Source: Thysanoteuthis rhombus (taxonomy: Eukaryota; Mollusca; Cephalopoda; Oegopsida; Thysanoteuthidae). From it: 64,000 nt of DNA. The DNA lies in the NCBI GenBank assembly GCA_963457665.1, contig OY735237.1, positions 6,203,297 to 6,267,296 of the forward strand, written 5' to 3'. The notes beneath the pieces are model-generated. The model had not been told where the DNA came from. It was given only the letters and a program-made list of their open reading frames with translations, and did not search any database. Made by a program: the position numbers and the translations under genes. Each line of letters opens with the position of its first letter. Positions within the stretch are counted from its first letter, which is position 1. Below are positions 46,255-56,884 of this stretch, in pieces.

Positions 46255-46960
46255 TAACATGACAAGAACCACGAGTTCAATGATGCATTCACCATCCATG
46301 GTGGTAGTAGTAGAAAGCAGAGTAGAAAAAAAGCAAGTAGTCTTTCTTTGGGCCAATTGATTCTCATACTTATTTTCAATAAAAATTGTAAATGGATATT
46401 TTTGTCAACAAAAATTCTATAGTGAGATCATTCGTCATCAGTCTTTTAACGCCTGTCATTGGACATAGCCCTCCCTAGGATTTGCCACACTTCTCTATCG
46501 TGGGCATTGCAGAGCCAGTATTTTCTAAATTTGTCTAGTTCATCTCTCCATCTGTTGGTCTCGCTTTCACGTGTGATCTCTGGGGATCCATGTTGTGAGT
46601 CATGATGTCTATCAGTTGTCTGTCATTCTTGCAACATGGCCTGCCCATTGCCATTTAAGTTTTCTAATAGATTCTAAGATTTCTCTGACTTCCGTTTTCT
46701 TCCTTATATACTGTGATGTCTTATGATCTCTCTATATGAGGTTGAGCATGATTCTTCCACGTGCGATTAGCAGCTAATAAAAAAAACATTGATTAAAATA
46801 GTGTTCTTTTAATGACATCACACAACTTCCTTCCTATTTCTGTTGCTTAAAATAGTTTAGACCATAGACTGACAGACCACAAAGCATCTTACACAAGTAT
46901 GTAGTCACATCTAATTTGAATTTTTTGCTGTGACTCTTTTCTTAGCCAAAATTGTGACTT
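46255..46960 (+). repeat. Family D copy split by a LINE insertion
   Basis: AGTTCAATGATGCATTCACC, ATCCATGGTGGTAGTAG and AATTGATTCTCATACTT lie before 46434. TTTTAATGACATCACACAAC and CACATCTAATTTGAATTTTT lie after 46770. The RTE LINE fragment at 46435-46769 is inserted between them. Confidence 0.6.
46435..46769 (-). mobile_element. RTE-like LINE, 3' fragment nested in family D
   Basis: Minus-strand blocks for KYWLCNAHD, RWRDELDKF, WIPRDH, and QWAGHVARM with stops. 3' tail TGATGA at 46435. Closely similar to 20668-21002. Confidence 0.75.
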
Positions 46961-47359
46961 TCAACCCAAACCATGTAAACAGACAGACACACATAAATGA
47001 ATGGATAGGGACTCGTATATTATTCAATGAATTGCCAATAAATGATATTCTATAACCTTGCTTTGTCTTTCTGTCAAAAGGTATTGAATAAAATTTGATT
47101 TTTCCCCAAACAAATAATTTACTTATACACTATGTCAAGTGATGGATTATATTTCTGTCTGTAACATCCTTAAAGGGAGATAACTTAAATGCTAATTGTA
47201 GGATAGCTTCCCTCACTTATCTATTTTTTTTTTTTTTGCAGATGCATTAAAAATCCAGGTTTATTCTTGTTGAACATAAACAAGAAAATACAGAGCAACA
47301 TTTTTTTGAATGTTTTTTTCCAACTAAAGTGCAATTGCAAAATTTTTATCTATTTTTAA

Positions 47360-47500
47360 TGACGTCATTTTTGATGGCATCGGTAAACTTGAGATATATA
47401 TAAATTTTGTTGTCAATGAGTATGAGACAAATATCATTTTGATGTCATTTTTGATGTCATCGGTTAATTGTCAATGTGTGTAAGATAAGTATTGTCACTT
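47360..47500 (+). repeat. Short tandem duplication with CRE palindrome
   Basis: GACGTCATTTTTGATGGCATCGGTAAA and GATGTCATTTTTGATGTCATCGGTTAA begin two copies about 79 bp apart. The first includes the full CRE palindrome TGACGTCA at 47360-47367. A regulatory role is unproven. Confidence 0.6.
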
Positions 47501-47539
47501 AAGGTCTTATGATATTACCCATCTTACTACTGAACAACC

Positions 47540-47710
47540 AATGTGACTTTTAACATCAACTTTTACTTTATTAAAATGTTATTTTATTTCCGCGATTACT
47601 ATTAATTAAATGTGACTTTTTCCCTGTGACTTTCGAGCCAGAAGCCAAAATTGTGACTTTTTTCCTACCCTAAATTGAATTTTTGTGTGACTTTTTCCCC
47701 CTGATCAACA
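47540..47710 (+). repeat. Clustered TGTGACTTTT motif
   Basis: TGTGACTTTT occurs at about 47549, 47609, 47656 and 47692, with a shorter TGTGACTTTC at about 47623. The block CCAGAAGCCAAAATTGTGACTTTTTTCC matches 17176-17203. Related sequence also occurs near 46947. Diverged repeat of unknown class. Confidence 0.5.
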
Positions 47711-47720
47711 ACTAAATTAA

Positions 47721-47887
47721 CCCATTAATTGCAGATGATGCAAATTTCTGTCATTGCAGTTCTATGGCTAACCCAATATAATTTCCGTTTTATTGTGATT
47801 GATGGACAACTCAGTTCTCACTGTGAGTCAGGGCTTTTATCTTGCAATGGATAATTATTACACTTACCACTTTCCACACTTAATGGG
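47721..47887. repeat. piggyBac-like MITE flanked by TTAA
   Basis: The 167-bp element begins CCCATTAATTGCAG and ends CACACTTAATGGG, with TTAA immediately outside both ends (47717-47720 and 47888-47891). The CCC..GGG termini with TTAA target duplication are the piggyBac hallmark. It has no coding capacity and must have depended on a transposase supplied elsewhere. Confidence 0.7.
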
Positions 47888-48249
47888 TTAACAATGCTTT
47901 TACCTTGACCGCTAAATATCAATCAGACGGATCAACTTTATGTTTTGAAGTGTTTCTGTCAGGGTAAGTCCTCATTGAGAAAACAAGAAAAAGAACCTGT
48001 TCAAAACCTGCAACATTGTACATACAATAATTGTCAGTATTTGTTTCTGTAATGAAAATGTTTGTTTCCAATTGATTTTTCAAGTTAATCTTTGTTAAAA
48101 CGTCTGAAACCAAAATAATCTAACCTTCCAAGCAAAATTTTGAATCACCTCCACACATATATACTGCTTTTTACCTTGTAATTTAAGCAGTAGTGATGAC
48201 AAAATCAAGTTACCTTGATGAAAATACAACCAATATGGCTTGAATCATA

Positions 48250-48360
48250 TTTGGAAACAAAACAAGAACATGGACACAAACAAAGGGATCAATTTGACAG
48301 AATCTTTCATTGTAAATTGAACCCTCAAATAAAAACCTATTTGGGGGGAGAATTAAAAAA
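48250..48360 (+). repeat. Family A fragment
   Basis: ACAAAGGGATCAATTTGACAGAATC, TTGTAAATTGAACCCTC and AAAAACCTATTTGGGGGGAG match the middle of family A. Confidence 0.6.
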
Positions 48361-48865
48361 GAAAAAACAACAACAAAACCATTTTCCTTACTTACTGAGA
48401 GTGGTGCGTGCACAAAATTCCAAGTTTCTCCTATGAACGGTTAGGGCTGGGCAAAGTTCAGATGGATAGATAAATACGTCAGAACATGTGAATAACCTAA
48501 ACCCAACGACAGTGATTAAACTAGTCTGTTGTGGGTAGCAGTGATTAATAATCATTGCATCAAAAATTAAAGGAAAAATATTATCTGAAATGCAATATGA
48601 TTCATTTTTTTTTGTATTTTATCTATCTTGAGAAACGATTTTTAAAAAAGAATAACAATGTAGTGAAACATAAAAAATGTTTTTTTCTTTCTCTTATTAA
48701 GATAATGGCATTCTTTCTTCGTAATAAATGCTGTCTCTCTTTAAACACTCTCTCTTTGGGTCATTCAATTCCTTATAAATGCTGTTGACTAACATAGCAA
48801 ATCTTCCACAAGACTAGTCTTTGAGAATTCTAATCTGAATTTTTTTAGGCAAAGCTTTGTAACTA

Positions 48866-49308
48866 TCAGAAACCGTCTACCAAAACTGTCCACATAAGTT
48901 TCTTCATTTTTCAAGTTGGTCTGGCTGGCTGTGTATGTACATATCATGCATACAGACCACACCATTGGAGCTAAAGAACTGAAAATTTCAACTTTTACTC
49001 CATATGTCTGGAAAATAGTTTTTCTTGAAAAAAATCTGTTCATATTAGGTTTTTAGAGGGGGATTAAATTTGCAAAGTGAATTCATGCTAAATTGATATC
49101 CAAATTTGTGTCAGCAGCATTCATACTTGTTTTTTGAAAATTCGGACTTTTTTTTAGAGATCACTGCCCAACAAGAGGCTTGAGAATTAACTTATTTATT
49201 GATCACCTCTTTTTCTAATTTTTTAATTAAATCACTTTCAACATGGCATGCTGTCAAAAGACATTAGTCATGTGACACTTTCCATTGAGTGTCTAACCAA
49301 ACTTGTTC
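48866..49308 (-). repeat. Family A dispersed repeat, full length
   Basis: ATCAGAAACCGTCTACCAAAACTGTC, GTTGGTCTGGCTGGCTG, GACCACACCATTGGAGCTA, GCTAAATTGATATC, GATCACTGCCCAACAAGAGG, CATGCTGTCAAAAGACATTAG and TTCCATTGAGTGTCTAACC. Confidence 0.8.
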
Positions 49309-49594
49309 TATTTTGCTTCATTCAAACTAATTTCCTCATCTTGCTCCCCCCGCCTTTTTTTTATATTTAGGTTTACAGCCACAATACCTCTTCCTCTTTT
49401 CTACCCAACATTTTATTTTGGAGCAGATTTTTTCAATCTGCAAATTAAGATTATGTAATATCATAATAGCAAAGTATGAGGGACATAAGAGTCAATGGCG
49501 CTTACAATGAAATTTGCAAGCCAAGTTCAAAACTGGCCAAGACGTTTATTTTGCACAGATGTCTTAGGGAATGTCATAAATTCATCTCTTCTCT

Positions 49595-49720
49595 CTATGG
49601 GTAAAATAGCAGGGCAGACTGGGCACTCTAGCCATGGGAGGCCAACCAGGCTAGCACAGGGACAACTCTGAATTCATAACAGGTGAGTTCAGTTAGCCAC
49701 TACCTCAGGCCTTCCTAAGG
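49595..49720 (-). repeat. Family F-like fragment
   Basis: CTCTATGGGTAAAATAGCAGGGCAGACTGGGC resembles the 40454 block GCTATGGATAAATAGCTGGGCAGTTGG. The remainder is unmatched in the window. Confidence 0.35.
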
Positions 49721-49974
49721 TGTCTATTGCATTTGGGAATAAAAATATTATTTTGAAGGAACATTTACTACCCAACCCATACATTTACTACCTAGACCTT
49801 CAAGTTGAACAATATATTCATACACTCATTCCCCTGACCCTTGAGTTGAATGGTTTTAGCAATTCTAAGGTAAAAAGGAAAAAAAAAAGAACTCCTCTAG
49901 AATAAACTTTACGGTAATCGATACATGATGAATAAACAAGTGCGGCTGTCTATGTTTATATTATCATAAACCAG

Positions 49975-50360
49975 TGGTCCCAAACCCATGGTTGTGACCT
50001 ATATGAGGGTTGTAGGATGGTTTGAAAAAAAAAAATGTACAAAAATGAAAAATGAAAAAAATTGTTAAAAGTGAAAAATAACGCTAATATATCTACATTC
50101 AAATTCAGGAATATAAAGTGTCACTGAGACCCTGGAAAAGGAAATAGCAGTGAATGATAAAACATTCATAAATGTATATAAAAAAACTTTTAATGTATTC
50201 CAGTCTGTTCATGTCCAATCCTTGTACTTGATTATTAAATTAAAGAAAAATTTAGTTAAATTCATTGGATAGAACTAAATGAAGAAACACTGAAATTATG
50301 TTTCCATTCTGAGGGTCACCAAGCCCAAAAGAAAAAGTTCAGGGTCACAGCCCAAATGTT
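49975..50360 (+). repeat. hAT-like non-autonomous element
   Basis: CAGTGGTCCCAAACCCATGG, TTGTGACCTATATGAGGGTTG at the left, and GAGGGTCACCAAGCCC, AGTTCAGGGTCACAGCCCAAA at the right are the two ends of a common hAT-type MITE form (CAGTGGTTCCCAAACC..GGGTCRC). The last bases of the right terminus are lost where the LINE fragment begins. Confidence 0.55.
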
Positions 50361-50361
50361 T

Positions 50362-50812
50362 AAGAAAGAAGGGTATACAACTAATGCATCCTCCCAATTG
50401 TCACCTATGGAGCTGAAAAATGGAACCTAACCAAGAGACTGACCAGAAAACTAAGAACCATGCACATGATAGAATCATGCTCAACATTACATGGAGAGAC
50501 CACAAGACAGCATAGTATATTAGGGGAAGTCTATTAGGGAGTCTGAGATATCATAAAAACCATTAGAAAACTCAAATGGCAATGGGCTGGTCATGATGCA
50601 AGAATAGCAATCAACTGACGGACATCATGACCCACAACATGGATCCCCAGAGATTGAATGCAGAACCGAGGCCGGCAGAATATGAGATGGCGAGACGAAC
50701 ATGACAGGTTCAGAAAATATTGGCCCCGCAATGTCCACGATAGAGAGATGTAGCAAATTCCAGGGAAGGTCTATGTCCAACAATGGATGATAAAAGACTG
50801 ATAATGATGAAT
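50362..50812 (+). mobile_element. RTE-like LINE, 3' fragment
   Basis: Frames encode GYTTNASSQLSPMELK, TMERPQDSIVY-like, QWAGHDARIAIN, WRDEHDRFRKYWPRNVHD and VYVQQWMIKD, with the TGATAATGATGA tail at 50799-50811. A simple copy abutting a hAT-like element on its 5' side. Confidence 0.8.
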
Positions 50813-50819
50813 AGATCAT

Positions 50820-52340
50820 CCTTGAAATGATATCAAATTATTAACCAACTCAAATGCTCGTTTTAAAAATATCAAAACATAAAACTTCTTTGACAGGAGA
50901 AATTACCAACTGAAGACTGGATTATTGTTTTTTTTCCAATTCTTTTTCCTCCCAGTGGGATATTTTTAGAAGGTTTTAGTGAAAAATTAATCTCAACTAA
51001 TGGTTTCTATATGCTATCAATGTTAATGTGTGACATCATATTGGGAAAAATATCAAGTCAGCATTCTAAAATAAACATTTCTCCCATTGGCTTCAGAAAT
51101 AGCTGAAATTGTAACCCTAATTATTGCCACTGAACTCATGACATTGGTGTTTCTATGCATAAGAAGTACAGGATGGACTCATTATTTCTCTTGAAATACA
51201 ACAAAAATATGTAGATAAAAAAACAATACAGAATACATAAGCAAGAAAATAAAAGGGCTTCAAAACTTCATGTATATTTCAAATTTCCCTTCCCTATTCC
51301 AAGTCCTCTTTGTAAAATTTGACCTGCAAGTTCAAATTACAAACATTATCACTTTTATTTTTTCCTTCCTCAACAAAATAGTGTCGGTCATGAATTACTT
51401 ATTGAAATGAGTCATTAACATAATCATGAAATAAGGAATAAATTGTCTTTTCAATTCAAGCAAACCTTTGTCTGATTACAAACTTTTCTAAATGGAATTT
51501 CCCAACCCCTCCCATGCAAATCCATTGAGCTGGATCAATTTAACATCAGTTGAAATTCAGCAAGAATTCTCTTCATTCTTTGGGTACACACCACATGAAA
51601 ATTCAACTGACCTATTCTATATTGCAAGTTGAATAAAACATTTGGTCTAAATCCTCAAAAAATAAGCTAGAATTACAGCAGGACATTTGTTATTTTACTT
51701 ATAGCTGGGGAGTGACTGTATTCATACCTTTTCCAAAGAAATTAGTGCAATGGAAACTCTAACTAAGTATCCTTATTCAGATTAACACAGCCACTTTGAG
51801 CCTCCATTAGCAATCAGAGCATAGAAATTCAGGATTTCAGTGGCTGTTATTTTTCTATTTAACACAGCAAAACAACCTATTAGTAGTCATCTACAACATT
51901 TTCAGCAGTAGAAATGCCTAGATACAGCATTCTATTCTGTGTATAGAACTGCATTCCTTATGAACAACACACATGTACAATTATCTACAGCATTCTCCAA
52001 TACAAGTCCAGTCTTCAGATAATTTGCCCATTGAGATGAGTGGATTCTCCCTTCATAACTAGAAAGGCAACTTTTTTTTTTAAACAGAGTAAAAACAACT
52101 CGAGTTGTCAGACTAGTTTGAAGAGAAAATTATCTAGGATCGGTTAAATATCCCTCATGACACTTAGCAAGTGAATAACAAAGGACAGAAGACATACTGA
52201 ATAAAGAAAAGGGCGGAGTGCACGGATTTAGATACCATGTGTTGAAAAGTACCCAGTAGTAGTTTTGTAAATAAAACACTATGTCTGTCTGTTTGTCTTA
52301 GGTTATGATACAAAATGAAAGTCTCAGATAATCCGACACT
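50820..52340. other. No recognisable feature
   Basis: About 1.5 kb with no match to the dispersed families, no simple repeat and no supported gene. One octamer ATGCAAAT lies at about 51515. This is the longest repeat-poor interval near the repeat-dense 52-56 kb block. Confidence 0.5.
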
Positions 52341-52347
52341 TAATAAA

Positions 52348-52768
52348 AACAGGTCTGGTTAGTCATTCAATAGAAACCATCATGTGACCAGTCTCTTTCA
52401 GAGGTGACCAATAAAAGAATTGGCGAAAAAATCAGGGTCAATGAATAAGTTACTGCACTTGTCTTTTGTTGGGCAGTGGTCACTAAAACAGTCTGAATTT
52501 AAAAAAAAAAAAAAGCATGACACAAACCAAAGGATTAGATTAGCAGAAACTTATATTGCAACTGAATGCCCCACTTAACATATCTTTTGAGGGTAAAAAA
52601 AAAGCAACAACAAAGAAACGTTTTTTTCTAAATATAAAGAATAAATGTAATTTTTAGCCATCTAGCTCCATTGCTGCAGACTGTACATATGATACATATA
52701 TAGCCAGCCAGTCCAACTTAAAAACTGAAGAAACCTAGGTTGACTGTTATGATTGATGGCTTCTAATT
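52348..52768 (+). repeat. Family A dispersed repeat, full length
   Basis: AACAGGTCTGGTTAGTCATTCAATAGAAACCATCA start; GGGCAGTGGTCACTAAAACAG; CCAGCCAGTCCAACTTAAAAACTG; TGATTGATGGCTTCTAATTG end. Shows the inverted termini well. Confidence 0.85.
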
Positions 52769-52963
52769 GAAATGAAATAAGCTATTACCACTTTCTCATA
52801 TTAGTATTTAGGCAGCAATCCTCTATCCATACATTTTTGCATAATGCATTTTCTTCTCAACATTTACAGTTTCTGTTCAAGTAAATATAGGTCAGTTTTT
52901 TCTCTGTATATAATAAATGTCAATGAGTCTTCGTTCATACTTCTGATTAAAGGCCATGGACAT

Positions 52964-53205
52964 AGGCGTCCGCTATGAAGGGGCAAACCATGCATTTGAA
53001 TCCCCTGCCCAACCACAGATCAGGCCTCCTCACTGAGAGCAAGGTTGTTTGAAAGTTGGAAACCTCATAATAAGTAAGGGATGATGGTGTTATAAAATTG
53101 TTTTATACGATGCAAACTTAATATTCCCATGTAAAATGATTGTATGAGTACCAACCCTGTCACCAGTGAATAATAAGATATACTTCGAATAAAAGTGGCA
53201 GCGGA
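52964..53205 (-). repeat. Family E dispersed repeat with flanking direct repeat
   Basis: GGCGTCCGCT near 52966 and AGCGGACTCT near 53193 are partly inverted termini. GGCCATGGACA occurs just outside on both sides (about 52953-52963 and 53212-53222), possibly a target-site duplication. It matches 17985-18215 in reverse. Confidence 0.6.
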
Positions 53206-53589
53206 CTCTCATGGCCATGGACAAAGATAGTTCTATTTTTGAAATTTTTCATATTCAACCTTTTCAATTTTGATACAAGTATCAGGGCCAGCCATAGGGT
53301 TTCTGGTGCCCTTGACAAGTTGAACCTCAATGCTCTTTAAAGTATAGTAATATCTTTTAGTTTGGTACTATACTATACCGTTTGATACAATCAGTAATTT
53401 GATTTACTATACCTTAATCAAACCTTGGATGAGTCGGAAGTCATTAAAACATCTCGATAGCTGTTTTTAATGTTTAATTCATTCCCTTTCATATTTTTCC
53501 ATTTGTATTTGAAAAGTCCAACTATTCCGAACACATGAAAAGTTCTCTTGAGTACTTGGCTACCTGAGCTGCTTTCAGTATTGCTGGCA

Positions 53590-53790
53590 TCTAAACAGCT
53601 GTGGTATGTTTGTGCTAGTAGGTTGTATGTTCAAAGATATTCAAGGATCTCCTTTACCTGGGCTTAGGACCAGCTATGGTGTCTACCAAGGTATAATTTT
53701 TTACTATCAGAGTAACCTTCTATTTACCCATAGCTGAAGGGAGAAGTACACTCATGCCTTCCCAAAAGGTCAGTGTTTAATGTACGTAAT
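53590..53790 (+). repeat. Family F dispersed repeat, copy 1
   Basis: CCTGGGCTTAGGACCAGC, GTCTACCAAGGTATAA, AGAGTAACCTTCTATTTACCC, ATAGCTGAAGGGAGAAG match 54880-55060. Confidence 0.65.
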
Positions 53791-53854
53791 TACTGTCTAA
53801 ATGTTTTTATCTTTAGATATCTGATTTACCAATTTAATGTGAGATAAAACGCTG

Positions 53855-54302
53855 AAACTGGTTAGTCATTCAATAGAAACCATCAAGTCACCAACTTCTT
53901 TTGGTAGCATGCCGTGCTGAGGCGGGGGTTGGGTGGTGATCAATCAAAAAATTGGAAAAAGGGGTGATCAATGAATAAGTTACTTCTTACACCTTTTGTT
54001 TGGCTGCCATCATAAGAAAATTTTTAAAAAACAAGCATGAACGCAGCTGGAAACAAAATAAGGGACCAATTTAGCACAAGCTTACATTGCACCCCCCACA
54101 AAGAAACCCTGTTCAGGGGGAATTTAAAAATCAAACAAATGAGAAAAACGTTTTGTCTAGATTTAAGGAGTAAAAGTCTGAATTTTCAGTGCTTTAGCTC
54201 TTTTGGTGTGGCCTGTATCCTTTATACAGACATAGCCTGCGAGCCAGACCAACTTGAAAACTGAGGAAACCTATGTAGAAAATTTTGGTTGATGCTATCT
54301 AA
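53855..54302 (+). repeat. Family A, plus-strand arm of an inverted pair
   Basis: ACTGGTTAGTCATTCAATAGAAACCATCAAG start; GGTGATCAATCAAAAAATTGG; GACCAACTTGAAAACTGAGG; TTTTGGTTGATGCTATCTAAT end. The next copy, in opposite orientation, starts 69 bp downstream. Confidence 0.85.
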
Positions 54303-54370
54303 TATTGCTTTGTATTTTTGCTGCTAATATATATGCAGCTATTCTCTTCACCAATTCTGCCATTGGTGAA

Positions 54371-54770
54371 TATTAGAAATTATTAACCAAAATTGTCTTC
54401 AGTTTTTAAATAGGTCTGGCTGACTGGCCGGCTAGCTATGTATTTATTGGGTATACAGACCACACCAATGGAGCTAGAGATCTGAAAATTTAAACATTTA
54501 CTCCTTATCATGTCGATAAAAAATGTTTCAATCCTCTCGCCTCAAAATAGATCTTCAGTGGGGAGCTCAATTTGCAATGCAAGTCAATGCTAAATTGATC
54601 ATTTAGTTTGTGTCCAACAGTGTTTACGCTAGTTCTTTTTTGAAAATTCAGACTTTTTTTCAGTGATCACTGCCAAACAATGTGTGAAACAGGTAACTTA
54701 TTTATTGATCATCCCATTTCCAATCTTTTTAATTAATAACTCCCAACACGGCATGCAGCCAAAAGACGCA
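54371..54770 (-). repeat. Family A, minus-strand arm of an inverted pair
   Basis: ATTAGAAATTATTAACCAAAATTGTC, AATAGGTCTGGCTGACTGGCC, GACCACACCAATGGAGCTAGAGA, GATCACTGCCAAACAA, and GGCATGCAGCCAAAAGACGC at the right. The final GTTTCTATTGAGTGAC block is missing. Confidence 0.85.
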
Positions 54771-54879
54771 GTGATTGATATTGTATTGACTTGGTAAGCA
54801 AGCTTGCATTTATCGACTATATGAAGTCTATTTCTGCAGACTCCCTGAGGAGCATAGGGCTACGACCAGACTGATGCAG

Positions 54880-55060
54880 TTTTATGGGGTCAAGTTGCAA
54901 GTCCCATGCCCAACACTCCTCCTTGACCTGGGCTTGGGGCCAAGCAATGGTGGCTGCCAAGCTATAAATCTTTACTGTCAGAGCAACCTTCTATTTATCC
55001 ATAGTAGACAGGAAAAGAAGACTCATGCCTTTCCCACGGGCATTAGTGGATAGTGAATAT
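54880..55060 (+). repeat. Family F dispersed repeat, copy 2
   Basis: GACCTGGGCTTGGGGCCAAGC, GGTGGCTGCCAAGCTATAA, TCAGAGCAACCTTCTATTTATCC, ATAGTAGACAGG. Same order as 53590-53790. Confidence 0.65.
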
Positions 55061-55227
55061 GTGAATATAAATATCCTCAGCTAGAACTAACTCAGTTGGA
55101 CAATTCTGCTTTCGGTTTTTCAACTGAGCACATCTGTTTCATTCTGTAACTTCTTTTGTGAACAATGTTACCAGCATAATTATTTTGCAAGAAACCATAA
55201 ATAAAAACTATTTGTTTTTCGACTATC

Positions 55228-55543
55228 CCCCACATTTGACAATTTAAACATTCAGTCCTTGATTTTTTTTCAATTTTCCCCTTAAATAGGTTTTTAGTGA
55301 GGGTTTCAATTTACAATGTGAGTTTATGCTGAATTGACACCTTAGTTTGAATTCAATGGTATTCATGGTTGTTTTTTTTTAAAATTTGGAGTTTTTTTTA
55401 GTGATATCTACCCAACAAAAACTCAGATAAGTAACTTGCTTATTTCTTTTTTCCAATTTTTTAACTGATCATCCCCAATACAGCCTGCTGTCAAAAGATG
55501 TAGGTAATGTGACAGTTTCTATTGAGTGACCAACCAGACCTGT
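55228..55543 (-). repeat. Family A, partial
   Basis: AATTTAAACATTCAGTCCTTG, GGTTTCAATTTACAATGTGAG, GCTGAATTGACACCTTAG, CAGCCTGCTGTCAAAAGATG, GTTTCTATTGAGTGACC. Lacks the left terminal third. Confidence 0.75.
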
Positions 55544-55619
55544 CCTCTTGAATGCTTCATTAGTATTTGAATGCTTGTGAACTAATTCAACCTATTTCTT
55601 GAGTATTAATGTTATTTGG

Positions 55620-55745
55620 ATATGAGGCAAGAAGTGACTTATTTATAGGTCACCCTTTTTATCAATTGATCACGCCCAACCCAGCACACTGTGAAAAGAT
55701 ATCGGTCATGGGGTGGTTCCTATCAAGTGACTAACCAGATTGTTT
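55620..55745 (-). repeat. Family A terminal fragment
   Basis: GTGACTTATTTATAGGTCACCCTTTTTATC, CCCAACCCAGCACACTGTGAAAAG, GGTTCCTATCAAGTGACTAACCAGA. Confidence 0.65.
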
Positions 55746-55749
55746 TTTG

Positions 55750-56550
55750 TGTTTTTTTTCATGTCTTTTTTAGCACTCAGTCCAGGGTCAATTCTATCAT
55801 AAATGTTTGATGGGTCAGGACGACAGATCTTGAACCTTGTAAATAGTAATAGATCCTCAAAGTAGCAGCTAAGTAAACTGGTACATATAAAGTAAATAAA
55901 TTTAAATGAATTATTAAATAGCAAAATTAAACATTAGTCTATCAAATAATGTTCCAGGTTGATCAACAAATTCCTAAAAAATATTCTCTCCACATTATTC
56001 ATGTGAATTTTATTTTTGATTCATTTAAGGTAGAGCAGTGTTCGAACACATTTTTTTTCAACCTCCCTCCTCAAAACAAGATGACCGGATAAATTTCTGA
56101 AGAGAATTACATGGAAACTGTTTTTTTTAATGATTTCAAAAACAGGTTTCTTGTATCTTTTTATGGAGTTCTCACAAGATCAAAAGAGTTTCTGATTTAC
56201 TTGAAATAAAAGATTTCATCTCATCAGAGTTCAGATTAAAGTCTGTCTATTTGGAAACAGCAGTAGACATAAAAAGTGATTCTTCAGCCACAATAAGTTG
56301 CCAAGCAAGATAGCAGTTCCCAAACAATGCCTTTCAAAATATAAAAAGCATTGTTGTCTTACAACTGACGGTTGGTATGAAAAAAATATCTTCAGGGATG
56401 CGTTCTAACTAAAACACAATTCAACAGAACTGGTAATAATGAAGTCTTCACTGCAACTGTTATCTCCAACAAGTTAAGCTTTTTGATTACAAACCAATCA
56501 TGGCTTGGCTATATTAGAATGGGATGTGCATTGAAATCTACAGGAGACTT
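55750..56550. other. No recognisable feature
   Basis: AT-rich sequence with no supported gene and no match to the dispersed families described here. Confidence 0.45.
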
Positions 56551-56554
56551 TCCT

Positions 56555-56557
<3 letters not shown>

Positions 56558-56626
<69 letters not shown>

Positions 56627-56628
56627 TA
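56558..56628. repeat. (TA)n with (CA)n end
   Basis: About 30 TA units grading into CACACACA. A trace of SINE body (TAGTCTGTAGCCAAACTG) follows near 56680. Confidence 0.9.
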
Positions 56629-56800
56629 TTCAGCATACTTGGAAGATTGGTGCTGTATAATCTTCCTTACAACCATATAGTCTGTAGCCAAACTGAATAA
56701 ATGTGGTGGTGGTGGTAGAAGTAGTAGTAATACAACATCATCAGCAGCAGCACATAAGCAACTATCTTGCCCCTTCAATGATGTGTATGTTTATGCAGAT

Positions 56801-56823
56801 GTATATGTGTGTGTGTGTGTGTG
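56801..56823. repeat. (TG)n microsatellite
   Basis: TG dinucleotide run read directly. A (GGT)n patch lies at about 56703-56715. Confidence 0.9.
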
Positions 56824-56884
56824 CGTGCATATATAGGTTTTTTCATTTATGTTGTTGGTTATCAAGGAAAATTTTTTTTCAATA

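Noticed and set aside
47241..47360. Open frame of 38 codons after a long T-tract acceptor (TTTTGCAG)
   Set aside because: Peptide is low-complexity and AT-driven; the T-tract is as likely a retroposon-like homopolymer.
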